The notes: generated by a model from the sequence alone, not told the origin. Shown: positions 25,002-38,440, numbered from the stretch's first letter. The stretch is DNA of 40,382 bases from Methylorubrum podarium (GCF_022179745.1 NZ_BPRD01000182.1:1-40382), one strand, 5' to 3'. Numbers and translations are program-made.

Positions 25002-26114
25002 ATGCGCAGCAGAGCAATCATCGGGCTGTCGATTCTCGCGGTCCTCGTCTTCCTGCTCTACGAGCTGCGCGAGGTGATGCTGCCCTTCGTGGCGGGTCTG
25101 GCGCTCGCCTACCTGCTCGATCCGCTGGCCGACCGGCTGGAGCGGCTCGGCCTCGGCCGGCTCGCCGCGACCCTGCTGATCCTGGCGGGCTTCGTCGTCG
25201 GGCTCGTGGTGGTGCTCATCATCGTCGTGCCGCTCGCCGCCGGGCAGGTCGCCTCCCTCGTCAACGCCCTGCCGACCATGGTCGGGCGGCTGCAGGGCAT
25301 CCTCGTGGAGCGGGCCGGCCCGCTCCTCCAGCGTGTCGGCGGCTCGGAAGTCGTCAGCGAGCTGCAATCCTCCGTCGGCACCCTGGTGGGGCAGGGCGGG
25401 GCGTGGTTCCTGGCTTTCCTCAAGTCGCTCTGGACCGGGAGCCAGGCGCTGGTCTCCATCGCTTCCCTGCTCGTCGTCACGCCGGTCGTCGCCTTCTACG
25501 TGCTGCACGATTGGGACCGGATGATCGCCACCCTCGACGGCTGGGTGCCCCCGCGCCACCGCCCGACCGCGCGGCGGCTCGCGGGCGAGATCGACGGGGC
25601 GGTGACCGGCTTCGTGCGCGGGCAGAGCCTCGTCTGCCTGATCCTCGGCTCGTTCTACGCGGTCGGCCTGTTCCTGGTCGGGCTGAACTTCGGCGTGTTG
25701 ATCGGGATGATCTCGGGCTTTCTCACCTTCATCCCCTATGTCGGCACGCTCACCGGCTTCATGCTCTCCGTCGGCGTCGCCCTGGTGCAGTGGTGGCCAT
25801 CGGGCGACTGGCTCCATATCGGCCTCACCGTCGGCGTGTTCCTCGTCGGGCAGTTCCTGGAGGGCAACGTGATCTCGCCCAAGCTGGTGGGCGACTCCGT
25901 CGGCCTCCACCCGGTCTGGCTGATGTTCGCGCTCTTGGCCTTCGGCTCGCTGTTCGGCTTCCTCGGGCTGCTGCTGGCCGTGCCGGTCGCCGCCTCCATC
26001 GGCGTCGTCGTCCGCTTCGGCATCGAGCGCTATCTCGAGAGCAAGCTCTACCGGGGCGACGGACCCGTGCTGATCGGGGATTCCGGGAGCCCCTCGCTGC
26101 CCGCCCGCGATTGA
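25002..26114 (+). CDS. AI-2E family transporter (PerM/YdgG type)
   Basis: The gene encodes 370 residues from an ATG at 25002. Membrane segments lie near residues 6-22, 26-40 and 56-80. A soluble helical part follows (82-140), then five more segments (about 148-167, 208-228, 230-250, 272-285, 304-335). The family signatures GFLTFIPYVGTLTG and QFLEGNVISPKLVGDSVGLHPVW (cited in part) are present. The family includes the E. coli AI-2 exporter TqsA and Na+/H+ antiporters; the substrate here is unknown. It lies 16 bases upstream of hda, the usual perM-hda pairing. Confidence 0.9.
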   Translation: MRSRAIIGLSILAVLVFLLYELREVMLPFVAGLALAYLLDPLADRLERLGLGRLAATLLILAGFVVGLVVVLIIVVPLAAGQVASLVNALPTMVGRLQGILVERAGPLLQRVGGSEVVSELQSSVGTLVGQGGAWFLAFLKSLWTGSQALVSIASLLVVTPVVAFYVLHDWDRMIATLDGWVPPRHRPTARRLAGEIDGAVTGFVRGQSLVCLILGSFYAVGLFLVGLNFGVLIGMISGFLTFIPYVGTLTGFMLSVGVALVQWWPSGDWLHIGLTVGVFLVGQFLEGNVISPKLVGDSVGLHPVWLMFALLAFGSLFGFLGLLLAVPVAASIGVVVRFGIERYLESKLYRGDGPVLIGDSGSPSLPARD

Positions 26115-26130
26115 TCGCGCGAGGCGGTGT

Positions 26131-26868
26131 ATGGTGGTCACCATGCGCGACAACGCCCCCCCGAAGCAGCTCGCCTTCGACCTGCCGCTCGACCCGCGCT
26201 ACGGCGCGGAGGATTTTCTGGTCAGCCCCTCGAACGAGGAGGCCTACGCCCTGATCGAGGCGTGGCCCGATTGGCCCGACACCGTGCTGCTGCTCCGCGG
26301 CCCGCCCGGCAGCGGCAAGAGCCATCTCGCCTCGATCTGGGCGACGCGGGCGCAGGCCTGGACGGTCTCCGCCGCCGAGGTCTCCGGGAGCAACGTCTCC
26401 CACCTCGTCTCCAACGGCGCCCTCGTGATCGAGGACGTGGACCGGGAGGCCGGCCGCGACGAGGCGGCCCTGTTCCACCTACTGAACCTCGCCCGCGAGC
26501 GGCGCTTTCCCGTGCTGCTCACCGCCTGCGGCCCGGTGGACGGCTTCGGCCTCAAGGTCGCCGACCTGCGCTCGCGGCTGCGGCTCGCGCCCGGCGCCGA
26601 GATCGGCCCGCCGGACGACGCGCTCCTGAAGGCGGTCATCGTCAAGCTGTTCGCCGACCGACAGCTCGGCATCGACACCTCGGTGGTCGATGCCCTGGCG
26701 CTGCGCATCGACCGCTCGCTCGCCCGCGTCCGCGAGGTCGTGGCCGAACTCGACCGCGACGCGCTGGGCCGTCGGCGGCGCATCACCCGGCCGCTGGCGC
26801 TGGCCGTCCTCGATCGGATGGAGCAGAACCCGAATCGCTCGGCGGCAGAGATCGATGACGAGGAATAG
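26131..26868 (+). CDS. hda: DnaA-related regulatory ATPase Hda
   Basis: The 245-residue protein is a DnaA/Hda-type AAA+ ATPase. Near the N-terminus QLAFDLPL (13-20) fits the beta-clamp-binding motif of Hda, which with the loaded clamp promotes DnaA-ATP hydrolysis and blocks over-initiation. Walker A is GPPGSGKSH at about 57-65, and the Walker B-like strand is LVIEDVD. The C-terminal helices (IDRSLARVREVVAELDRDAL, RRRITRPLALAVL) resemble the lid domain. The DNA-binding domain IV of DnaA is absent. In Caulobacter HdaA plays this role. In many relatives hda is followed directly by ppk, but two unrelated genes intervene here. Confidence 0.88.
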   Translation: MVVTMRDNAPPKQLAFDLPLDPRYGAEDFLVSPSNEEAYALIEAWPDWPDTVLLLRGPPGSGKSHLASIWATRAQAWTVSAAEVSGSNVSHLVSNGALVIEDVDREAGRDEAALFHLLNLARERRFPVLLTACGPVDGFGLKVADLRSRLRLAPGAEIGPPDDALLKAVIVKLFADRQLGIDTSVVDALALRIDRSLARVREVVAELDRDALGRRRRITRPLALAVLDRMEQNPNRSAAEIDDEE

Positions 26869-26874
26869 GGAGGT

Positions 26875-27546
26875 TCAGGCCCTGATGTCGTCACCGAGTT
26901 GATGGACGGCCTCCAGCAAGATCGCCTTGCCGGTAAGATTCATGATGGCCAATCCCAGACTCAGCGCACGGACCTTGCCGTTCATGTTCGGGTCGTCGAC
27001 GAGTTCCTTGAGCTGAAGCGCGAACTGCCGCTGGACCTCCGGCGAGAGCCGTCGCAGACTTGCGAAGCACAGCGTCGGCAGCGATTTCGATGCCTTGACG
27101 AAGTCGACGTTCTGCATGACCTCGGTCATGTCCTTCAGGCGCCTGTTGCCGATGACGCGATCGACCGCCTCGTCGATGACATCGAGGAGGATGTCGATGA
27201 TGATGGCAGGTCCGACCGAGATCTCGCCGTCCTGCGTCTTGATCTTGAACAGCGAGGATCGAAAGAATGCCGCGGCGCCGAAGCCTGCCGTGAGGACCAG
27301 CCAGATCGTTTCAGGCTGCTTGATCAATGCTCCGCCGGCGTCGAAGGTGTAACCAAGCCATTGCGGGCGGAGGTAGTCGATCACGATAAGCGCGAACACC
27401 GATAGAAGCCCGTTCAGGAATAGATATCCGAGGCTCGGTGCCGTCGCGAGTGCGCGGAAACGATAGTCGCTGTGCCGGGAGACGAGTTCGGCGATCCCGA
27501 CGAGGACCCCGAATATGAAGACAAGGATGAAGGGCATCGTTGTCAT
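26875..27546 (-). CDS. Membrane protein of unknown family, 223 residues
   Basis: The ATG at 27546 (or 27537) opens 223 codons. Three hydrophobic segments occupy about residues 4-23 (PFILVFIFGVLVGIAELV), 38-58 (SLGYLFLNGLLSVFALIVI) and 80-97 (TIWLVLTAGFGAAAFF). The remaining 120 residues are soluble, mostly helical and cytoplasmic by charge: ISVGPAIIIDILLDVIDEAV, MTEVMQNVDFVKA, SPEVQRQFALQLKELV and VRALSLGLAIMNLTG. I do not recognise the family. It converges on hda with a six-base gap. Codon use is less GC-rich than that of its neighbours, consistent with later acquisition. A role with the small gene upstream is possible. Confidence 0.75.
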   Translation of the reverse strand: MTTMPFILVFIFGVLVGIAELVSRHSDYRFRALATAPSLGYLFLNGLLSVFALIVIDYLRPQWLGYTFDAGGALIKQPETIWLVLTAGFGAAAFFRSSLFKIKTQDGEISVGPAIIIDILLDVIDEAVDRVIGNRRLKDMTEVMQNVDFVKASKSLPTLCFASLRRLSPEVQRQFALQLKELVDDPNMNGKVRALSLGLAIMNLTGKAILLEAVHQLGDDIRA

Positions 27547-27827
27547 GCGATCTTGTCCCGCGGCATCCCTCGCGCTCGCGGGAGTCTAGCACGACTTTGA
27601 GTTGATTACAGGGCAATTTGCAGATTTCGATTGAAACGGCGCGGTTCGGTCTTGAACGCGGGAGCCGTGATGGTCCGCCAACGGGCCGATTGAATCCAGA
27701 AGCCGAGACCCGGACGAAATCTCAGGAGCCCGAGCGATCACCGTGGCGACCGTCCCCTTCCCTTCGGCTCGCTCATAGGATCGATCGCGTAAAATGATGC
27801 ACGCCGATGCGTGTCGCGATCAGGACG
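27547..27827. other. AT-richer noncoding spacer in the inserted segment
   Basis: These 281 bases separate two minus-strand genes. I see no gene. The sequence is less GC-rich than the surrounding DNA. It must carry the promoter of the 223-residue membrane protein; TAGACT near 27582-27587 on the minus strand could be a -10 but lacks a clear -35. Confidence 0.4.
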
Positions 27828-28130
27828 CTACCGTGAGAAGGCTCGGCCCAGAGGAGTCAGCGTCGCCAGCGATTCTCCATGATTGTCCGTTACTTCAAAA
27901 AGGCCTTTCTGCTTGCCCTCGACGACCGCGGAGAAAATGCGGCTGCCATCGAAGTCGAGAGATTTCACGATGTCCGCGACCGGCTTCTTGTCACCGCTGG
28001 CAGCAATGTCTTTGACGACGTGCATGAGAACGTCCGTGCTGACCTGCTGATCGATCGAGCGGTTGCTTTCCTTCTCAAGATTATTGAATGTGTTGAGAAA
28101 GGTCCCAAAAGTGTTGCGTGATGAACGCAT
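27828..28130 (-). CDS. Small protein of unknown family, possible winged helix
   Basis: I choose the ATG at 28130, preceded by GGGGAGG with five bases between, giving 100 residues; an ATG at 28229 is in frame but has a poor ribosome site. The N-terminus MRSSRNTFGTFLNTFNNLEKES is polar and helical. The second half, VADIVKSLDFDGSRIFSAVVEG, then KGLFEVTDNHGESLATLTPLGRAF, resembles a winged helix with the 'LTxxG' end of many MarR/PadR-like domains. No family is recognised. Codons such as CTA, ACA and AAT are unusual for this genome, suggesting transfer. It lies between ppk (divergent) and the membrane protein. Confidence 0.6.
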   Translation of the reverse strand: MRSSRNTFGTFLNTFNNLEKESNRSIDQQVSTDVLMHVVKDIAASGDKKPVADIVKSLDFDGSRIFSAVVEGKQKGLFEVTDNHGESLATLTPLGRAFSR

Positions 28131-28349
28131 ATGCGCCTCCCCAAGGTGGAAGCTGAGATAATGCTTGTCCTCGAATGTAAGGCGACGGCTGACACCTGTC
28201 ACTAGGACCCTTTCCTTTTCGGCTGCCATAGCGCCAAAATGCGGGGTGACGCTTCGCTCGGCCGGTTCGCGGCGGTGTCACGGAACTGTCAAATTGGGCG
28301 GCAGGCCCCGTGCTAGGGAGCCGGACCGAAATCGAAGGGAGCCAGCGCG

Positions 28350-30716
28350 TTGTCGGAAGTGGAATCGGATGTGGTCGGCCGGGACACGGAGACGACCGAG
28401 GCCGAGGAGACCAGTCTCGCCACCGAGCGGGGCGTGCGCAGCGAATCCGCCCGCGCCCGCACCGCCCGCGCCGCCCGCATCCTCGCCGCGGAGAAGGCCG
28501 CCGAGAAGCCGACCGAGCCCGACGCCGCCAGCGAGAGCGATCCGGCGGAGGCCGCCCGCGAGCCGGTGCTTGAGGCCGGACGCTCCCTGCGGCACTCGCC
28601 CGAGCGCTTCGTGAACCGCGAGCTGTCCTGGCTCCAGTTCAACCGCCGGGTGCTGGAGGAATCCGCCAACCCGAACCATCCGCTGCTGGAGCAGCTGCGC
28701 TTTCTCTCGATCTCGGCCAACAACCTCGACGAGTTCTTCATGGTGCGCGTCGCCGGCCTGCACGATCAGGTCCGCGCCGGCCTCGTCGTGCCCTCGCAGG
28801 ACGGCCTGACCCCGGCGGAGCAGCTGTCGCGCATCGGCAGCGAGGTCTCGCGGCTGGCCCTCGACCAGCAGGAGCGCTGGCGGGCGCTGCGGGAGGAGCT
28901 GAACGCCAGCGGCATCCACCTCGCCGACCCGGCCGAACTGTCGGACGAGCACCTCGCCTGGCTCGACGACTACTTCCTGTCCTACATCTTCCCGGTGCTG
29001 ACGCCGCTCGCCATCGACCCGGCGCATCCCTTCCCGTTCATCCCCAATCTCGGCTTCACCGTCGCGCTGATGATGGTGCGCCCCCGCGACGGGCGGACCT
29101 TGCGCGCGCTGATCCGCCTGCCGTCCCTGCTCGACCGCTTCGTGCGCCTGCCGGACGTCGCTGGCGACGGCACCGCCCGCTTCGTCGCCATCGAGCAGGT
29201 GATCGCGAAATACGCGAGCCGGCTCTTCCCCGGCTACTCGCTGAAAGGGCAGGGCGCCTTCCGCGTCGTGCGCGATTCCGATCTCGAGATCGAGGAGGAG
29301 GCGGAGGATCTCGTCCTGCACTTCGAATCGGCGATCAAGCGCCGCCGCCGCGGCGTCGTCATCCGCCTGGAGATCGAGGCGGGCATGACCGAGGATCTGC
29401 GCGCCTTCGTCGCCGACGAGCTGGAGATCGCCCCCGATTCCATCTTCGTGGTCGAGGGGATGCTGGCGCTCAACGAACTGTCGCAGATCGTCGGGATCGA
29501 CCGGCCCGACCTCAAGTTCAAGCCCTACAATCCGCGCTTCCCCGAGCGGATCCGCGAATCGGGCGGCGACGTCTTCGCCGCGATCCGGCAGAAGGACTTC
29601 ATCGTCCACCACCCCTACGAATCGTTCGACTCGGTGGTGCAGTTCCTCGGGCAGGCCGCCCGCGACCCGAACGTGGTGGCGATCAAGCAGACGCTCTACC
29701 GCACCTCCTCCAACTCGCCGATCGTCGCCGCCTTGGCGGAGGCCGCGGAGGCCGGCAAGTCGGTGACCGCGCTGGTCGAGCTGAAGGCCCGGTTCGACGA
29801 GGAGGCCAATATCCGCTGGGCGCGCAACCTCGAGAAGGCGGGCGCGCAGGTGGTGTTCGGCTTCGTCGAGCTGAAGACGCACGCCAAGCTGTCGATGGTG
29901 GTGCGCCGCGAGGGCGACCGCCTCGTCACCTACTGCCACGTCGGCACCGGCAACTATCATCCGATCACCGCGCGGATCTACACCGACCTCTCCTTCTTCA
30001 CCGCCGACCCGGCCATCGCCCGCGACGTGTCGCGCATCTTCAACTTCATCACCGGCTATGCCGAGCCGGCGGAGCTGGAGCGCATGGCGGTCTCGCCGCT
30101 GACGCTGAAGCCGCGCCTGCTCCAGCACATCGAGGAGGAGATCGCCCACGCCAAGGCCGGGCGCCCGGCGGCGATCTGGATCAAGTGCAACTCGCTGGTC
30201 GATCCGCAGATCATCGACGCGCTCTACGACGCGAGCCAGGAGGGCGTGCAGATCGACTGCATCGTGCGCGGCATCTGCTGCCTGCGGCCGGGGATCCCCG
30301 GCCTGTCCGACACGATCCGGGTGAAGTCGATCGTCGGGCGCTTCCTCGAGCACGAGCGCGTCTACGCCTTCGGCAACGGCGCCGGGCTGCCGCACCCGAA
30401 GGCCACCGTCTACATCTCCTCAGCCGACCTGATGCAGCGCAACCTCGACCGGCGGGTCGAGGCGCTGTTGCCGATCACCAACCCGACTGTGCATCAGCAG
30501 GTGCTGGACCAGATCATGCTGGCCAACCTGCTCGACAACCGGCAGAGCTGGCGTGTACTGGCATCGGGCGCGAGCGAGCGGATCAGCCCCGCGGAAGGGG
30601 AGGAGCCGTTCAACGCGCACAAGTACTTCATGACGAATCCGAGCCTGTCCGGGCGCGGCAAGTCGTCGAAGAAATCGAGCCCGCGGGCCCTCAGTCGCCG
30701 CGCCCAGCGGTCCTGA
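28350..30716 (+). CDS. ppk: Polyphosphate kinase 1
   Basis: The 788-residue protein makes polyphosphate from ATP. A TTG at 28350 is the start, supported by GAAGGGAG ending nine bases upstream. About 80 residues of Ala/Glu-rich, probably disordered sequence precede the N-terminal domain ([19 protein letters not shown]). The phospho-accepting His is His511 in [10 protein letters not shown] and the second catalytic His is His668 in [28 protein letters not shown] and [10 protein letters not shown] are standard. ppx follows 76 bases downstream, so synthesis and breakdown are encoded together. The leader extension is longer than in most PPK1 proteins (about 690-730 residues). Confidence 0.97.
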   Translation: MSEVESDVVGRDTETTEAEETSLATERGVRSESARARTARAARILAAEKAAEKPTEPDAASESDPAEAAREPVLEAGRSLRHSPERFVNRELSWLQFNRRVLEESANPNHPLLEQLRFLSISANNLDEFFMVRVAGLHDQVRAGLVVPSQDGLTPAEQLSRIGSEVSRLALDQQERWRALREELNASGIHLADPAELSDEHLAWLDDYFLSYIFPVLTPLAIDPAHPFPFIPNLGFTVALMMVRPRDGRTLRALIRLPSLLDRFVRLPDVAGDGTARFVAIEQVIAKYASRLFPGYSLKGQGAFRVVRDSDLEIEEEAEDLVLHFESAIKRRRRGVVIRLEIEAGMTEDLRAFVADELEIAPDSIFVVEGMLALNELSQIVGIDRPDLKFKPYNPRFPERIRESGGDVFAAIRQKDFIVHHPYESFDSVVQFLGQAARDPNVVAIKQTLYRTSSNSPIVAALAEAAEAGKSVTALVELKARFDEEANIRWARNLEKAGAQVVFGFVELKTHAKLSMVVRREGDRLVTYCHVGTGNYHPITARIYTDLSFFTADPAIARDVSRIFNFITGYAEPAELERMAVSPLTLKPRLLQHIEEEIAHAKAGRPAAIWIKCNSLVDPQIIDALYDASQEGVQIDCIVRGICCLRPGIPGLSDTIRVKSIVGRFLEHERVYAFGNGAGLPHPKATVYISSADLMQRNLDRRVEALLPITNPTVHQQVLDQIMLANLLDNRQSWRVLASGASERISPAEGEEPFNAHKYFMTNPSLSGRGKSSKKSSPRALSRRAQRS

Positions 30717-30792
30717 TCGCGGTGCCGGCCTCGCGGCCCCGAACGATCGTGAGCGTCCCGTCCGCGGGGCGCCTCCCTGACATGGGGGCTGC

Positions 30793-32346
30793 ATGGGTCC
30801 GACACGTCCTCACCTGACGCTCGCCCACTCCGTCGAACGCCCGGCTCCGGTGATCACTGGCATGACGTTCGATCCCGTCGCGATCATCGATATCGGCTCG
30901 AACTCGGTGCGGCTCGTCGCCTATGACGGGCTCCAGCGCGCCTCGACGCCGCTCTACAACGAGAAAGTCCTGTGCGGCCTCGGCCGCAGCGTCTTCTCCA
31001 CGGGCCGCCTCAACGAGGATTCCGTGCAGCGGGCGCTCATGGCCCTGCGCCGCTTCCGCGTCCTGTGCGACACGATGCGAGTCTCGCGCATCTTCGTCCT
31101 GGCCACCGCCGCCGCGCGCGACGCCGCCAACGGTCCGGCCTTCCTGGAGGCGGCGCGCGAGGCGCTTGGGCACGACATCCAGCTCCTCTCCGGCCGGCGC
31201 GAGGCGGAGCTGTCGGCGCTCGGCGTCGTCTCGGGCTTCTACGCGCCCGACGGCGTGGTCGGCGACCTCGGCGGCGGCTCCCTCGAACTCGTCGACGTCA
31301 ACGGCACCACGGTCGGCCAGGGCGTGACCATGCCGCTCGGCGGGCTGGCGCTCCAGGATCTCTCCGAGGGCTCGCTCAAGAAGGCGCGCAAGATCGCCCG
31401 CGAGCATCTGAAGAAGGCCGAGCCGCAGCTCGACACCCTGCGCGGCCGCACCTTCTACGCCGTCGGCGGCACGTGGCGGGCGCTCGCCCGCCTGCACCAG
31501 GCCGCCCGCGAATACCCGCTCCACGTCATGCACGGCTACGCGGTCGAGCCGTCCGACGAACTGAGTTTCCTCGAAATGGTCGAGGCGACCGACGCGGCGA
31601 CCCTGCAAGAGGTCGAGACCATCTCCGAGGCGCGCCGGCCTCTGCTGGCCTTCGGCGCCGTCGTGCTCGAAGAGATCATCCGGCTGGGCCGGCCCCGCGA
31701 GATCGCCATCTCCGCCTTCGGCGTCCGCGAGGGCCTCCTGTTCGAGCAGCTCGACCGCGAGACCCGGGCCCTCGACCCGCTGATCGTCTCGGCGCAGGAA
31801 CTCAACCTTCAGCGCGCCCGCTCCCCCGGCCACGGCGAGGAGCTGCGCGGCTGGACCGACCACTTCATCGCCAGCCTCGACGGTCCGGAGACCGCGGGCG
31901 AGCGCCGCCTGCGCCACGCCGCCTGCCTGCTCTCCGATATCGGCTGGCGGGCCCATCCCGACTATCGCGGCGAGCAGAGCCTCAACGTCATCGCCAACGC
32001 GGCCTTCGCCGGCATCGACCATCCGGGCCGGGCCTATCTCGCTCTGTCGGGCTATTTCCGCCACGAGGGCGTGGCCCCGGAGAAGGCGAGCCCGACCCTG
32101 CGCACCCTCGCCGGCCCCCGCCTGTTCGACCGCGCCCGCCTCGTCGGCGCGCTGATGCGGGTCGCCTTTCCGGTTTCGTGCGGCATGGCCGGCCCGCTCA
32201 CCCGGATGCCGATCGCGGTGGAGGACGGCCGGGTGGTGCTGCGCCTGCCCGCCGACTGGGCCGACCTCAACGGCGAGCGCCTGCTGAGCCGCGTTCGCGG
32301 TCTGGGCCGCGTGATCGGCCTCGACGGGCGGATCGAGGTCGTCTGA
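30793..32346 (+). CDS. ppx: Exopolyphosphatase (Ppx/GppA family)
   Basis: The 517-residue protein has the ASKHA fold: phosphate loop 1 IIDIGSNSVRLVAYDG, a Glu in REAELSALG, phosphate loop 2 GDLGGGSLELVDV and GGTWRALARLH. The C-terminal half is an HD-like helical part (RHAACLLSDIGWRAHPDYRGE). It hydrolyses polyphosphate ends, or pppGpp in GppA-type enzymes. The ATG at 30793 has a GGGGG upstream; the start could also be at 30862 (MTFDPVAIID). It follows ppk in the same direction. Confidence 0.94.
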   Translation: MGPTRPHLTLAHSVERPAPVITGMTFDPVAIIDIGSNSVRLVAYDGLQRASTPLYNEKVLCGLGRSVFSTGRLNEDSVQRALMALRRFRVLCDTMRVSRIFVLATAAARDAANGPAFLEAAREALGHDIQLLSGRREAELSALGVVSGFYAPDGVVGDLGGGSLELVDVNGTTVGQGVTMPLGGLALQDLSEGSLKKARKIAREHLKKAEPQLDTLRGRTFYAVGGTWRALARLHQAAREYPLHVMHGYAVEPSDELSFLEMVEATDAATLQEVETISEARRPLLAFGAVVLEEIIRLGRPREIAISAFGVREGLLFEQLDRETRALDPLIVSAQELNLQRARSPGHGEELRGWTDHFIASLDGPETAGERRLRHAACLLSDIGWRAHPDYRGEQSLNVIANAAFAGIDHPGRAYLALSGYFRHEGVAPEKASPTLRTLAGPRLFDRARLVGALMRVAFPVSCGMAGPLTRMPIAVEDGRVVLRLPADWADLNGERLLSRVRGLGRVIGLDGRIEVV

Positions 32347-32383
32347 GCCGGAACCGCTCGCGGCCCGCCCGGTCTCCGTCCCC

Positions 32384-32683
32384 TCAGCCCGACAGGCGCG
32401 TATGGGCGATCGCGATCTCCCGCTCGGCATCGGCCGTCAGGTAGGCGATGCGCGGCCCGTCGAGGTTGGCGTCGGCGATGCGCTGGCGCAGGTCGGCCTC
32501 GTACTTCTTCTCCTCGGCGCGCCGGGGCGGCGGCAGGAGGCGCAGCAGCATCGGGCTGGCGATCTCGCTGCGGATGAGACCGCGGTGGTTGGCGAGGCGC
32601 CGCAGGCTGCTGGCGAGGTCTTCCAGCTTCGATTCCGGCAGATATTGGCGGGCGGAGACGCGGGCTCTGCCGGATTGAGACAT
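32384..32683 (-). CDS. Conserved small hypothetical protein, 99 residues
   Basis: An ATG at 32683 with GAGAGG seven bases upstream gives 99 residues. The sequence begins MSQSGRARVSARQYLPESKL and contains a helix EDLASSLRRLANHRGLIRSEIAS, a Pro/Arg turn (LRLLPPPRRAEEKKYEADLRQRI, cited in part) and ends HTRLSG. It is charged and probably cytoplasmic. I do not recognise a named family. It converges on ppx with a 37-base gap. Confidence 0.65.
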   Translation of the reverse strand: MSQSGRARVSARQYLPESKLEDLASSLRRLANHRGLIRSEIASPMLLRLLPPPRRAEEKKYEADLRQRIADANLDGPRIAYLTADAEREIAIAHTRLSG

Positions 32684-33088
32684 GGTGCGACCTCTCTGGG
32701 ACAACAGGTCGAGGGATCGCATGCTGCTGGTTCGTTTTCCCTTGCGAAAGACCGTTAACGTTTCCCGCATCCTGGACCGCCGTCCCCGATCCGGGCTCGG
32801 CCGCGGATCGGGGTGCGGGAGTCGGGTGGGCCATGCGCCGACATCGCGGTTCCTGTTCCCCGCGCTGCCGACGCACCTGCAGCCGCTCGGCCCACTGAGC
32901 GTCACAGGAACGGCGCAGAGAACTGGTCCGCACCGCCCCGTCACTGCCGGCCCCGCCGCCACGCAGGCCCGAGAGGGCTCGCGAAACCGTCAGGCGCATC
33001 GGCCGCGGGGAGGGCCGATGTAGAGGTCCGCGCCGCCGCGGGCAACCGCGCCGTGACGCCGCTCCTCCGACGTCAGGTTCGCTTCCGC
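32684..33088. other. 405-base spacer with several inverted repeats
   Basis: No gene is seen between the 99-residue gene and aatA. It holds CCCCGATCC/GGATCGGGG (32784-32792 and 32805-32813) and CATCGGCC/GGCCGATG (32997-33004 and 33013-33020). A wider pair GTTCCTGT/ACAGGAAC also occurs, near 32850 and 32908. These could end aatA transcription and form the leader of the small gene. Confidence 0.5.
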
Positions 33089-36950
<3,862 letters not shown>

Positions 36951-37231
36951 CCCGCGCCCGCCACGGGGTGAGCAGTCCCGCCGGAGAGTCGGGATCGAGC
37001 CCGAACGTGTCCGAGAGGGTAGCCTCGCGGCCCGCCGGTGTGCGGCCCAGGCTGTTGCGTGGCTCCGATCATTGCCGGCCACGCTGCCTTGCCATCCGCC
37101 TGCGTCTCTGCTAACGCCCCGCCCATCCCACACGCGGAGCCGGCCTCATGCCTGAATGAGGCGTTTCCGGTGGCTGGCCGATCGGCCGGCTGCTTCCTCC
37201 GCGGCGGTATCAACCGGAGAGAACAAAAGTC
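36951..37231 (+). promoter_or_regulatory. Leader and promoter region of rpsB
   Basis: No gene is seen here. TTGCCA (37089-37094), a 17-base spacer and TAACGC (37112-37117) make a plausible promoter giving a leader of about 110 bases. An S2 autoregulatory leader could lie in it, but I cannot recognise one. Confidence 0.35.
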
Positions 37232-38296
37232 ATGGCCGTCGATTTCTCTATGCGCCAGCTCCTCGAGGCCGGCGCCCATTTCGGGCACCAGTCGCACCGC
37301 TGGAACCCGAAGATGCAGCCCTACATCTTCGGCACCCGTAACAACATCCACATCATCGACCTCGCCCAGACGGTGCCGGCCCTGCACGCCGCCCTCCAGG
37401 CGGTGAGCGACACGGTCGCCCGCGGCGGTCGCGTGCTGTTCGTCGGCACCAAGCGCCAGGCGGCGGATGCCATCGCCGAGGCCGCCAAGCGCTCGGCCCA
37501 GTACTACGTCAACTCCCGCTGGCTCGGCGGCATGCTGACCAACTGGAAGACCATCTCCGGCTCGATCCAGCGCCTGCGCAAGGTCGATGAGACGCTCGAA
37601 GGCGGGGCCGTCGGCCTCACCAAGAAGGAGCGCCTCATGCTGACCCGCGAGAAGGAGAAGCTCGAGAAGGCGCTCGGCGGCATCAAGGACATGGGCGGCG
37701 TGCCCGACCTCCTGTTCGTGATCGACACCAACAAGGAGCAGCTCGCGATCAAGGAGGCCCAGCGCCTCGGCATCCCGGTCGCCGCCATCGTCGACACGAA
37801 CTGCAACCCGGACGGCATCTCCTACATCGTCCCGGCCAACGACGACGCCGGCCGCGCCATCGCGCTGTACTGCGACCTGATCGCCCGCGCGGCGATCGAG
37901 GGCATCGGCCGCGGCCAGGGCGCGCTCGGCATCGATGTCGGCGCCTCCGAGGAGCCCACCGCCGAGGAGCTGCCGGCCAACGACGACGTCGTGGCCTCGG
38001 TGGCCTCCGACGCGATCGCTCCGGCCGACGTCGCGGCGCTCGCCGAGTCGACCGAGCATTTCGAGCAGCTCGCCGCCCCCCGCGGCGCGCCCGACGACCT
38101 GACCAAGCTGAACGGCGTCGGCCCGCAGCTCGTGCAGAAGCTCAACGATGCCGGCGTGTGGCACTACTGGCAGATCGCCGCCATGCAGCCCGACGACGTG
38201 GCCAAGCTCGACGCCGACCTGAAGCTCAACGGCCGCATCGCCCGCGACGGCTGGATCGAGCAGTCCCGCGCCTTCGTCGAGGCCGCCGCGGCGTAA
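37232..38296 (+). CDS. rpsB: 30S ribosomal protein S2 with C-terminal HhH extension
   Basis: The 354-residue protein has the S2 core (about 1-235): [22 protein letters not shown] (cited in part), [43 protein letters not shown] and [15 protein letters not shown]2 is usually about 240-260 residues. Here an acidic linker (238-288) leads to a helix-hairpin-helix-like domain (289-354) with [19 protein letters not shown] and [14 protein letters not shown]. Similar domains are appended to S2, L21 and other proteins in alphaproteobacteria. It precedes tsf in the standard rpsB-tsf operon. Confidence 0.97.
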   Translation: MAVDFSMRQLLEAGAHFGHQSHRWNPKMQPYIFGTRNNIHIIDLAQTVPALHAALQAVSDTVARGGRVLFVGTKRQAADAIAEAAKRSAQYYVNSRWLGGMLTNWKTISGSIQRLRKVDETLEGGAVGLTKKERLMLTREKEKLEKALGGIKDMGGVPDLLFVIDTNKEQLAIKEAQRLGIPVAAIVDTNCNPDGISYIVPANDDAGRAIALYCDLIARAAIEGIGRGQGALGIDVGASEEPTAEELPANDDVVASVASDAIAPADVAALAESTEHFEQLAAPRGAPDDLTKLNGVGPQLVQKLNDAGVWHYWQIAAMQPDDVAKLDADLKLNGRIARDGWIEQSRAFVEAAAA

Positions 38297-38309
38297 GTTG
38301 CAACGCTCG

Positions 38310-38384
38310 CCGCCGGGATCTTCGGCCCGGCGGCCCGACCGTCATCTTTCTGCAAAGCCCGGTGCTTTCAACGAGCGCCGGGCT
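38310..38384 (+). terminator. Two stem-loops between rpsB and tsf
   Basis: CCGCCGGG (38310-38317) pairs with CCCGGCGG (38326-38333). AGCCCGGTGCT (38356-38366) pairs with AGCGCCGGGCT (38374-38384), 11 pairs including a G-U. No long T run follows either, so partial termination or an RNase processing site is more likely than full termination. Confidence 0.55.
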
Positions 38385-38388
38385 CATT

Positions 38389-38424
38389 CACTTCAAGACC
38401 TGCACTTCAAGACCCGCACTTCAG
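38389..38424 (+). repeat. 14-bp tandem repeat before tsf
   Basis: CACTTCAAGACCTG, CACTTCAAGACCCG and a partial CACTTCAG follow in tandem, ending 16 bases before the tsf start. Confidence 0.75.
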
Positions 38425-38440
38425 CCGTAAGAGGATCGCC

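Noticed and set aside
28278-30395. A 705-codon minus-strand frame opposite ppk
   Set aside because: Antisense shadow; the sense strand is a clear PPK1 with both catalytic His.
36951-37231. tRNA or other stable RNA upstream of rpsB
   Set aside because: No cloverleaf or conserved TpsiC-like segment could be found.
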